From Lota lota (taxonomy: Eukaryota; Chordata; Actinopteri; Gadiformes; Lotidae): DNA of 64,000 nt. Shown here one piece after another: positions 1 through 59,791 of the stretch. Position numbers and translations under genes: made by a program. The notes beneath the pieces are model-generated. The model made no database searches and was not told the DNA's origin. It saw only the letters and a list, made by a program, of their open reading frames with translations. The stretch is taken from contig JACYXH010000802.1 in NCBI GenBank assembly GCA_026745465.1, positions 1,094,501 to 1,158,500 of the forward strand, read 5' to 3'. Numbering within the stretch: the stretch's first letter is position 1; each line of letters begins with the position of its first letter.

Positions 1-55
1 CAAGGCTGCTTCCCTGCTCCAGAAAACAGGGATGATGGTTCACTATAGCCAGTAA
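1..55 (+). other. possible last codons of an upstream gene
   Basis: Reading from base 2, 17 codons run to a TAA at 53-55, and an AATAAA follows at 84-89. This could be the 3' end of a gene on the + strand, but the peptide is too short to recognise. It could equally be chance. Confidence 0.15.
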
Positions 56-1337
56 CCTGCCTCTGGGAATAAGAAATTGAAAAAATAAATGTTGTAATGC
101 CTGCTATTATTCAGATTGATTATCTTCTTTGAAAGACACTTGTGGCTTTTTTGCACTACGTTTAAAGCTAAATATGTTGTTTGTTGTTGTTGTCAGTGTG
201 TATGCATTTTGTATGCCAGTAAAATCTTTTAAATATGAGCATTTAAATGAACGTAATAACGACTTGATTGCATTATTGTGCCATTACAGTTAGTATAGCA
301 AAGGTGAAAACTTTAATATTTGCTGTTCCTCCTGTCAAAGAAGCGACCAGACGACTAGTCTGCTGTTTCTATAGATGTTGACGCCTCTTGTTGTGAAACT
401 GACCATCCGTTGGATCCTGCACGACACTAAACCCCCTTTACGATAGAGTTGCTAGGATATCTACTCATTATCCTGCCCCTTTTTCCAAGTACATGTTTTG
501 ATTGGTTGTAATTTCTTGCCGTCAACGCGTGATGTCACTCACCGACGAATTGAAAATAAATCAATACAAAAGGATGATACATAAAGTACTTTTGTATCAA
601 GACAATTCCGTTGATGCAAAACGGTTACAAAAATATGTAATGTATCGAACTCAGACGTACACTAAGAGGGCGTGATTGTAAGTTGGATCAAGCTTTTTAA
701 TGGACAGTTGAGCACCATGATCTCCATCAGTTTTTTTGTACTTTGACCACTCAATGCTAGCTTACCAGCCAACAATAGCTAGCGTTATTCTTTGGCTACA
801 GCAGGTTGCCAAAGATTATGTCGTATTTTAGACTCACTATGTCCACGAGAAGATGGCAAGATGAAACCATCAATGCGCCTTGTCCATGCAGGTAGTGTGT
901 GATGGGTCTTAGGTAACGTTATTTGCACCAACTGTTAATAAACGAATAGCCATGTCAAGTTAGCTAGCTCGTCATATATTGTGGTGGTCGTTATAGAATC
1001 AGTTTTGTAAAGACCCTTTGCTTTGTGAAGGTGTGCTGGCAGCAGTCTGGAATGTTTAGTCGTGATCGTCAAGCCGTCACGCAGAAACAAATCACGGTTT
1101 AGAAATTGGGAGCTGAATCCGTTTCAGCTGGCAGTCTTGTAACTGTTATAACTCAATTATGAGATACACGTCAATTGCTAATATAATATATCAACACACC
1201 TGAAGTCCCATGCCTCCTTTTTTTGAAATACTCCTGTCCTTCGTCTTGGAATGATGATGATGATGATGATGAAAGTTTGAAAGTTGACACTTTTTCCATC
1301 TTCATAGCTTTGATACTTCTACCTGAATTCCCTCAAG
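56..1337 (+). promoter_or_regulatory. upstream region of PARG
   Basis: AT-rich sequence without a recognisable gene. A stretch near 843-890 ends in CAG|GTAGTG and could be a non-coding first exon, because the coding exon at 1338 is preceded by a good acceptor (TCTTCATAG, ending about 1307). A short (GAT)n run lies at about 1251-1271. In mammals PARG shares a bidirectional promoter with TIMM23. I looked for a TIMM23 first exon on the - strand here and did not see one. Confidence 0.3.
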
Positions 1338-30399
<29,062 letters not shown>

Positions 30400-33300
30400 A
30401 CGATGCCCGTCCCAACGTACACCACCACAACAGTGTTTTATAGTACTAATTTGTTTAACACATATTTACTCCTATCCCTTTGTGGAGAAAAGAAAGCTGC
30501 TGTAGGTTCCTTTTTGACCATTTTGAAACAATGAAGTGTATTGGGAGTAAATTTCAAACAGGAAAAGAACAGGAAGATAACTTATTCTCATAACATCTGT
30601 GTTGCATAATGTCCACTCATATGGATATTGACTGCAAAACGACTAACCCTATCTCATTTTAGCCTACACTGTGCTGCTTATTATAATGTTTAGTTTGCAA
30701 ATATTCAATATTCAATCATGTTCAATATCAGAGCAACGAGTTGTCAAAATGTAAATGGTTGTTTTGCTGATATTGAGATACATGTACTTAATTGTATCAC
30801 AAATGGCTATTCGTAAAGGGATGGGAGTATAAATGTTAAATTGACAAACAAATTATTGTTTTTCTTTGGATGGTGTATCCTTAAAAAAAGAAAAAATCTG
30901 GTTCAGATCAAAGTACACTCTGCCTCGCCACAGTCTCTCTTTCTCTTTCTCTCTCTCTTCGTCTCTCTGATGTCACTCAGTCTAGAACCGAAACCTACCA
31001 AACAGTTTGCCTTTTTGTCTCGTCGCTAGTCGCACTATCGGGACCTCGTAGTCACCAAATGCCCTGTGAGCTTATGTGACAGAGGCCCATCATAGCAATA
31101 GTAAATCCCGGTTGCTGTCGACCCCTTCTTCTTAGCCATGATCCGTGGCGGATCTATGATTTTGTTACTCATAGAAGGTTAGGGTTGGTAGTGGGGTCCA
31201 CATGATCATCATATGCATGAATCTCTGGATTGGACAATCGTCAGTGTTACTATCTAGGGCATGATGGTACCCAATCTTGTACTTTAGCGCATTTTCTCGC
31301 TTATTTTCCCCCACACCCACGCAAATGTACTGCCTGTCCACGACGGAGGAGAAAGTTTGAATGCCGTACTCCATATCAGTCTATGCATGGTTTACATTAC
31401 CTTTTATTTCTCTAATATGCCACACACTATATATATATACTGCCGCATTCAATCATGTATTCCATGACTCATCGTAATAGGATGCACTACAATGTTTTAT
31501 AAAAATGTTGATCAAAATTGGGAGGGAGGTTAAATTGGGTTCAAGTTAACTATAGGTTGTTCCATATCAAACTTACCATACTCGACTAAATGGGTTTATT
31601 CACTGAGAGCTCACAATGCATTATTATAAGCCAGTGCAATAACTGCACGCAAGAAATATGTGATTTAAATATTACTTTTACTCTATATATGCTTCGGAGA
31701 TGTGGTTATGCTCCGTTGATGTTCACTGTCATTTTTTGATTGACAATATCACACTATTTAATGGATAGATTGAATGGTGGGATTTAATGCTGTAATTGTA
31801 TTGCATTGTAATGTAGGTTTCTTAGTCAGTTATTTTTATTATAATTTCTTAATTAAAAGATATCCTGTTTAAATGGTTTTATTGCGTTAGTCATTGTAAT
31901 ACAGTTGATTGCATTTTTGGAACAGGATAAGTTAGGGTCTAGTTAGGGTTACTTGGGGTCTTTGGTTTGTTAGGCCTACTCTGGATATATGATGTGATGA
32001 AGAGCTGCTTGCGACACGAAGACCATTTGAGTATGAATTGGAACAAAATGTTAACACATTTTTACAGAAGCCTACATCGAGCCAGTATTTCCTTTACACG
32101 AATACAGTTAAATTATTCATATACCAAGATCAAAAAATGGCCTTTATCGCCGTTTATGGCATCATTAGAACTAATGAATATTAGTTTGTGTTGTACCACG
32201 GCACCTTAGATTTGTCAATATCATAACATCATACATAATTCAATTATCTGCAAACAATTGATTTTTGAGACGGCACATATAGGCCTAGGCTATAGCCTTC
32301 GGGCTAATTTAATATTGCCTCAAACATTTTATTCGATAAATTATGGTTGGTAAATAAGATAATGACATGGACTTCCTTAAATAGAAGGATAAAAGTGGAT
32401 TACATTTCTGCCTCTGCTCTTTGTACTGAGTAGTTGATTAGATAGGAGCAGTGTCTACTATTTGGTTTTGTAGGGCGAACTGTCGACGAGGACCGTTAGC
32501 AACGGCTACAGATGCTAACTGAATTCATTAGCATTGCATAGGCCAGCCACAGCCTAGTGACATTAGAAATAAACTCGATTGCAGTCTAGTTCATATAATA
32601 CAACAAAAGGTTCCACATTAACCGTAGCCTATATTTTATTTTAATCCACAGTGCCATATGTCTACTTGAAACCCCTCATCCAAAAAATGAAAACGTTGCA
32701 GCGAGAAGTTATGAAAAAAAAAAGAAAAGTAGCGATTTAGCCAGTTTTTTTAAATTTCACTCTCAACATGACATAGTGTTGCGCTAGTGTTGCTCGATGT
32801 TTGCCTGTATACTGGGGTCATTATTTGAGTAAGCTTGTAATTTAACCACAAAGCTATAATGTTAGCCAGCGGCAGCCGGCTTCCTAGCTAGATGAATACT
32901 ATTAATAAAACGCCAGGGAAAAACTGGCCTTCGCTCCATCTTTGTCAGGCTGCCAAGTCACTACAAGAAACTGGCATTTCCATTCATAATTGCCTGACCC
33001 CTCCATCTACAGGTCAGCTGGCTGGAAACCACTGCAACACAAAGCGCTTTGAGAGCGTTCAAGAGGTAGACTTACATAAACGAAAATGGATATGAATAAT
33101 ATGGTTTATTTCATTTTTAATGCCGCAGTATAAATAAAAAAGTATTCTCATTTTTTTTGCAGATGATTTTCTGATTTAGTTTTCAGTGGATTTCTTTCCT
33201 ACAATTGTATTAGGCTACCATGTGACAAATATAAATAAAACATTTCCACCATTTTCCTTTCGATGTATGATTATGCCATGATTGATACAACTGCACTGTT

Positions 33301-33890
33301 GCTGGGTTGGGAGATTTGGGGGGCGATTAAGGGCACGTTTTCTAATGCTTTAATTCACTCATATGTGAAGGCCATCAATCAGACACCACTTGTTAAAATG
33401 ACTCATGCTTCAGCCTTTATAAAAGTTTAATTGGTTTGTATAATTAACACCGAGGGGGGAGACATATGCAACGTTGTCTCAGACTGAAAGATCATATTTT
33501 CCATGATTAGGTGCTAGTGTTCACACTAGTATATTGCACTGATAGACTATCGATTATGACTAGAAATCATGAGCCTACTATTTAAACTGCTTAAACAGTG
33601 ATGTTACTTTGTACCAAAAACATTTAGGCCTTGTATAAATATAGCAATGCATATTGAAAAAAAATTTTTTGCAAAGAAAAGGAGTCTGGATAGATTTAAG
33701 AGCTTATTTATGTATTGTATTATATGCAACATTACATGTGTAATACATTGTTATTTATTTTATTTAATTTGTTTACCCTATGTATGTATATATACTGTAT
33801 TCTCTATACAAAGCTGCATACATGTTATGTTATGTAATTGTTCAATATATATATATAAACGTAAATGGGGTTACTGGTCCTTCTTGGGTT
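30400..33890 (+). other. spacer between PARG and OGDHL
   Basis: This holds the PARG 3' untranslated region and AT-rich sequence. No gene is recognised. I could not choose a PARG poly(A) signal: there is no clean AATAAA in the first 2 kb (the nearest is at about 32569), and an ATTAAA lies near 31853. Confidence 0.4.
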
Positions 33891-33936
33891 GTTACCTGGA
33901 CATTCGTTCAGGTACCTGAACGGATGTCCAGGTAAC
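33891..33936. repeat. 46-bp near-perfect palindrome upstream of OGDHL
   Basis: Two 23-bp arms meet with no spacer at 33913/33914. The left arm starts GTTACCTGGACAT and the right arm ends ATGTCCAGGTAAC. There is one mismatch. The DNA could extrude as a cruciform. A second short inverted repeat (AGAGCGCA / TGCGCTCT) follows at about 33948-33972. Confidence 0.9.
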
Positions 33937-34382
33937 ACCGGTGAACCAGAGCGCAGTGTCTTGGTGCGCTCTGCAGAGGCGGCATCACTTGACCACCTGA
34001 CCACACGGGGGGCGTGTCGCGCCGACTCTATTGGTGTCACCTTCTGTGCAACCAACCTGCCCCCCTTCTAGTGTTGTTCATCTCATACTAACGAGACGAT
34101 GAAAACAAAGTCAAACAACACGTTTGCCTGGTAACGTTATGGTAAATACAATCGATCAAGAAAAGAAAAAAAAAACGGCGTAGATGAATCGGTTTCTGTC
34201 GTATATCGTGCGCCCTTTTTTCAATGGCACAGAATTGAGTGAAGCTTATCCGTATGACGTTGAGGGATTAGTGCAGTGTTCCAAATCTACATACCTAGAG
34301 ACTCGGAACAGCAGTAATATTGCATTGATGTAAGGTCTAACAAGTCGAAAAACTCTTCCGCATGAAGCGTCAATCGGCAAAG
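33937..34382 (+). promoter_or_regulatory. putative OGDHL promoter and non-coding first exon
   Basis: A clean donor (GGCAAAG|GTGAGA) ends at 34382, and the next acceptor is at 34830 (TTCCATGCAG), just ahead of the OGDHL start codon. This suggests a 5' untranslated exon ending at 34382. Its start is unknown. An ATG at 34362 would open a short upstream frame that overlaps the main start after splicing. Confidence 0.45.
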
Positions 34383-34855
34383 GTGAGAAGCCCTCGTTGT
34401 ATGTATTGGACTATGGGTGGGCTACAAACCCACATGTCTAATTTGCGGCCACGCGTTTTATTTAGGCTATATTTGCATCGCTCACAGATCGCTGCCAACT
34501 TTCCTGTCGTGCAAGGTTGTAATTTCGAAATAAATCTAGGGTTGTAACACACTGAACTCCAATGCAACAACAACTAGGATATGTCGACCTTGGCGCATCC
34601 GTGATGTGCAAATACATAAGTTAACCAATTAATCACTTTTTTGGGCTAGGCCTGTATCTTGGGAGATGAACCAAGACATACTGATTTGAGGCCAGCATGA
34701 TAGCTCTAGCAATGTTTTAGCCAGCCCAACATTTTGGAATTCTAAGAATCCCCATACATACGCACACATTTGCTATCCGAAAGACTTGACCTTCTATCCC
34801 CAATACCTCTCCTACATCGTTTCCATGCAGAGCCCACAACTGCGACTAGCCAGCC

Positions 34856-55128
<20,273 letters not shown>

Positions 55129-56165
55129 GCGAACCTGGAGTAGAATAGGGTAGATCCATGGGTGGGTGTTCATCCTGAAGTCATTGTGGTGGACCTCACA
55201 GTGGTCTATGGCACATGTTTTTATGAAAGCACTTTGATGGGTTAGTTAGTGGATGTTTATGCAGCACTTTATAATGATTAAAGCAATGCACCACATGAAA
55301 AAAAAAAAATTATTATGAGAGTGCAACTTTTTTTCCCCTTCCGGCGTTCCGAAGCTATAAAGGGCGAAGAATGAATTAACAAATTAGCATTCTTTATTTT
55401 ATTTTTATGTGGTTTATTCCTTTAACTTCCTGCCACTTTACTTCAAGTAACTTTTCTCATTCTACAACGTTTATGCAATTCCCCTAGATGACACTTTACC
55501 ACACACACAATGCCTCGATGTTGAGGCTTTAGATATCATAATTGTAAAAGTGTTGTGTTTGCTGTTGGTTAGATAGACGAATAGCAGTAGGAGCTATAAA
55601 ACGCACAAACCAGACACCTGTCTCCGGTGTCTTCGCACAGCCATCGAGAATATCGTGAATGAATGAAGACGTGTTTTTAAATGCCAAGCAGGTTTACTGC
55701 TTGAGTGTCCGTCTTTACTTTGTTATCGTCGTCTTATCGGATTGTTGAATGAGCGCTGAATCGAGTCACACCTGACTACACCAGAAAGACAGGAGCCAGC
55801 TGGCAGGGAGAGATTGGCAGACATGATTCGTCCCCAACACACACCATGTATGTCTGTGTGTTGGATTTTTGGATGGTTGTCATGTCAGAAAACCTGAGAG
55901 CACTGAGCGTCGTATCGACTAGAACTTATCAAAATGGCGTCCGTATCCTGTCAAGCTAAACCTCAGCACTGAGAATGAACAGAAGCACAACCCCTTTAGT
56001 TCTAAAGAAATCTGTTTATTGTGTTTAAGGGTAAAGACAATATTTGATACGGTTGTGTACATATGATCGAAAGTGTATGGAATAAGAAATAGAGAATTAT
56101 AAATATTTTGTAGTCATATTGAAGGACAACTTGAATGAAAACAACAATAAATACTGGAATATATT
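55129..56165 (+). other. OGDHL 3' untranslated region (inferred)
   Basis: Non-coding sequence from the stop to a candidate AATAAA. It has an A-rich stretch at about 55298. The true end needs transcript data. Confidence 0.5.
56146..56151 (+). terminator. candidate OGDHL poly(A) signal
   Basis: AATAAA about 1 kb after the stop codon, followed within 20-30 bp by a TGTGTGTGA stretch that could serve as a downstream GU element. Confidence 0.45.
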
Positions 56166-56183
56166 GCATGTGTGTGACGCCCT

Positions 56184-56189
56184 TTTATT
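56184..56189 (-). terminator. candidate poly(A) signal of the C10orf53 homologue
   Basis: TTTATT on the + strand reads AATAAA on the - strand, about 150 bp after that gene's stop codon. Confidence 0.4.
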
Positions 56190-56336
56190 TGTGTAGGCCT
56201 ATAATAAAAACATACTAGAAAATAACATTACAATGTGTATGGTAAAAGCAAGCAAGATGGCATTCAATAACAGCAATTGCATACATAACATGGGTTTGCT
56301 ATAATATTGGTGCATGGAATTCTGATCGCTACACTG

Positions 56337-56979
56337 TTAGTAAGCATTTTCCACAGCGATGACGGCTTCCTGGCAGAGAGGGTCCAGTTTGCCGTCTCCA
56401 CCTTTTTAAGTGAGGAAAAATAGTTACGATTAATAACTAAGCAAACAATTTAGTTCTGCATAACATTTTTTCTTAAATATTTCATAAATGCTATCACTCT
56501 ATGAAGATGATATTCTGACCTTAATTGTTTGGTATGTTTGATCCTAACTGTCCATTACGTCGGCCTAGTGACGTGATTATGAATGACGGCATGAATGATT
56601 ATGAGTTATGTCACTGGACGTGTTAACAGGAGGGCTTTCAGCCTGTGAACTCACCAAACTGCAGGTTCTTTACGCAGCAGGTGAACACGCGCTCCCCGTT
56701 CACCACGAGCTCAACCGTGTTCCATTCTCTGCTTTCCTCACGGACGCAGCGATGCCCGTGCGCTACAAGGGAAGCTTTTGCCAGGCAGTCAGACAAACGG
56801 AAAATTAGGGTAGCTAGGCTACTAGCCCATTATAAAATGCATTGATCGCGCTTTTCTTTTTTTAAATTTATTTGGAAATACCTACACTCTAGTCCTTCCA
56901 AACGGAACGTGCGATATTCCACTAGCCCACATGACTCGTATGGTCCATAACGAACGAAAACCGTTGCATTTTTAGGCAT
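56337..56979 (-). CDS. UPF0728 protein C10orf53 homologue, 3 exons, 92 residues
   Basis: Exons in transcript order: 56886-56979, 56655-56774, 56337-56401. They are 94, 120 and 65 nt with matching phases and total 93 codons including the stop. The human protein has 93 residues. Exon 1 encodes MPKNATVFVRYGPYESCG and then RTFRLEGLE, against MPKNAVVILRYGPY and TFRLQGLQ in human. Exon 2 includes REWNTVELVVNGERVF and exon 3 GGDGKLDPLCQEA, ending NAY, again matching human (DWNVVELMVNEEVIF; GGDGKLDPLCEKA; NAY). The donor after exon 2 is GTGAGT. The donor after exon 1 (GTAGGT) was chosen to give phase and length agreement. The function of the family is unknown. Human C10orf53 also lies between OGDHL and CHAT, which supports orthology. 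No long open frame exists here, so gene finders may miss it. Confidence 0.92.
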
Positions 56980-59338
56980 TTATTTGGTTCGATGGCTTGT
57001 TTTATTGTCTGAGGACGTGTTGGTCAAACATTCGCGTCTCCAAGGAAGTGAGTGGACGTTGTTTACCCGCTGACGTCACTGCAGCTCGTATGAACGAACG
57101 TGATCATCGTGATCCTGTTTAGTTGTCCACGGTGAAATTCAAATGAATCCGGTCACACACGACTACAGCTAGAACGCTTGTCTCTACCAAACGGCTGTGA
57201 AGATAGATTGTAGACTCACAACCCTCCATCGTTCAAAAGTAACACAAAGTAGGCTATAATCTTGCATAGTATTTCAGAATGAATCATCTTTCTGATCCCA
57301 GGTAGAGACCACGCACTCCAGCTCCTTGTATGTTGTCACACTAAACCTTCAGTGAATTATCGAGAAATTAATCCAATGATTTTATTGCTTTTTGTTTCAC
57401 AACAGTTCCGATTAACAATAATAATCTCATACAATCAAACACACATCGAAACATTCATAAATGTTTAGACAATATGGACAATAATACTTATATTTACTTT
57501 TATTTCTTATTCTGTAAAAGCAACGCTATATAAAAATAAATAACATTAATCCCTTTTTGTTTTAACAATAAATAAACAAATAAATATGTTTTATTCTCAT
57601 ATACTATTAATAATATATTATCTTTTTAAATTCAGACTATACTTTATTTATATGTAGACTATAGCATATGCATATATTTTAGAGTGTAGTGCAACAGTCA
57701 ATTTACCTTTTTATAGCTTTATAACAGCCTTCACAATCATACCAATCACATAGACACACATTTCAGGTTTGTCAACATCACAGGCAATGGTCATGTAAGA
57801 TGGTCACTTTTGCACATAAAGGTTGAAATCTGCAGGTATTGGCTAATACTGAGACAACTACTCTGCTAACATACAAACTCACAGACACCACAGTTTGGCA
57901 TTTCTATTTCTCATGTTTGTAGCATAGTAAGTGATCCTGCACGTACATGTAATAATACATAATAACATATTATAGTAATACATTACAAGAACAAAAAATT
58001 CATACAAATAATAACTTACCTCATAAATAAATAAGGCATACATTAATCCTTCAGTTAAATAGTCATTTATATTAACACAATGATTTCTTAAACAGACGGT
58101 TCTGTTGGGTAGCCAAACGTCTAAAACACACGCCAACACATCCAGATTACACAAGCAGCAGAGGAGAAACACATGTTGTATCACAGAAAAACTTGACAGA
58201 TATCCTTTCCGTTTTCTATAATATTTAAACAAACTCAAACTTTTCACCATCTATTTTTTGACCAATAGCAGCAGCTTCCATCCTGCGGTTAGCCATTGTC
58301 TGTATATGGTATGCTGTGTCTTATTTGGTTGAACGATTGCAAAACACCATCGTTAGTTGGTAAAGAAACTACGATTTGCCTACAGTGGTCAAATAACTCA
58401 TCCTAGGAAGAACCATTCAGTAAGGGGTGGGGTGGGGGGACATTGCACTTATCCCGTTGTGCACACCTTCATAGGCATTATATATTGCCCTGGTGTGCAT
58501 AATAAATAGTCACACCACTGCTTGCTAGCATTTTATGTCTCAGGAACATTAATTTTGTAAATCGGTTGACCAGCAACTAAGACTAGTATTTCAACATTAT
58601 TAAAAGGGGATTCTACTGGTTTCACTAACTCACCATAAAAGTTTATCTGTATGAAATGGTGATCTTAAACCTTGTTTGGTTGGCACAGTGCAGTGGGTCT
58701 TACGAGGAGAGGACTTGCTTTAGTGGTTTTCATTTCATTCTTGACTGACGTTGAAGGGAGCAGAAATGGTAATATACCGCACACTACAGTGGTCTGGTCA
58801 CCAGCAACACCTGGGGAGAAGAGAGACTTTAGAATCAGACTAGAATGCTGGAGAGAATTGGATTTAATGCTTTGATAGTACTGTTGCTGGGGAGGAGTTG
58901 GCAGCTGGTTTGGAAGCATCAACTGCTGATGCTTTAGGTTCTAAGACAGGATTGGAACGACCAGGAAAGTGTGTCACATTCAAGTTAATTTCAAAGATTG
59001 GTTTCCAAAAGATCAGTAAGCAAAAGGTTTGCCTCCTTTTTAATGTTAAAATGTTATAACAAAAGTCAAATATATTCTTCCTCGTATTAATATCCTGACC
59101 TACAAACAGATGCTGAGCATGAAGTACATAATTGAGCAGTTGTAAAAGGGGTTAAAAAAGGCTCTTGGTAATGGGAAGGTCATACTGTAAGAATGACCTA
59201 AGACTCTAAGAAGAACAAAGATAGCTCAGTGTTTTTCCATACATTCGGTTATGAAATTTTCAATACTATTACTAACACTTTCAGACAAACGTTCCTCCAT
59301 GAAAAATCTTTGTTACTTTTTTACTTACTTCAATTCTT
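56980..59338 (-). other. spacer between the C10orf53 homologue and CHAT, with the CHAT 3' UTR
   Basis: Very AT-rich in 57350-57700. Several TTTATT words could act as poly(A) signals for CHAT on the - strand, but none stands out. An open frame at 57879-58250 has no recognisable features. Confidence 0.45.
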
Positions 59339-59791
59339 CTATTCTTTGGCGCCTCCTTGCGATGTCGTCTGAGTCTGGGTCTGGATATCCACTTGGCTTT
59401 TCTCCGCTGCTTTGCTCACTAAAACCTGGGGTGGAGGTATCTGGACATCCCCCAGAACTGCTGGTTTCCTGCCAACCAGCCTGGTCGCTTGACTCTGAAT
59501 AGGCCTCTCCAGAGTTTCCTCCTTTGGCTTCCCATTGGGTTTCTCATTGGGTTTCCCATTAGGATTCCCATTGGTGTCGTGTTGGCCGGCGTTGTGTCTG
59601 GTGCATAGGTCCCTCATCTCCAGAAGCCCCTGCTCCAGAGTCCTGACGAACTCCTCGGAGCACGTCTGAGGGCTGTCCCTGAAACTGGACACACAGAAGA
59701 CGATGTGGTCCGACTGGGGGTTGTAGCAGGCGCCGTAGCCGTCCGGGACCACCGGTCCGTAGCAGCAAAACATGTCGACGGTGGTGGGCAC
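59339..59791 (-). CDS. chat: CHAT last coding exon with extended repetitive tail
   Basis: It starts at the acceptor CTATAG|GTG with [15 protein letters not shown]. The conserved part ends near MRDLCTRHN. About 90 further residues follow: a short repeat ([19 protein letters not shown]) and a Gln/Thr-rich end ([10 protein letters not shown]). The human tail after MRDLC is only some 35 residues and dissimilar. Confidence 0.93.
   Translation of the reverse strand: MPTTVDMFCCYGPVVPDGYGACYNPQSDHIVFCVSSFRDSPQTCSEEFVRTLEQGLLEMRDLCTRHNAGQHDTNGNPNGKPNEKPNGKPKEETLERPIQSQATRLVGRKPAVLGDVQIPPPQVLVSKAAEKSQVDIQTQTQTTSQGGAKE

Noticed and set aside
1-1337. TIMM23 first exon head-to-head with PARG, as in mammals
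   Set aside because: No - strand reading with TIMM23-like sequence was found in this interval.
57879-58250. 123-codon open frame on the - strand between the C10orf53 homologue and CHAT
   Set aside because: AT-rich with biased composition (Tyr, Cys, Leu), no domain recognised, and no splice or poly(A) context.
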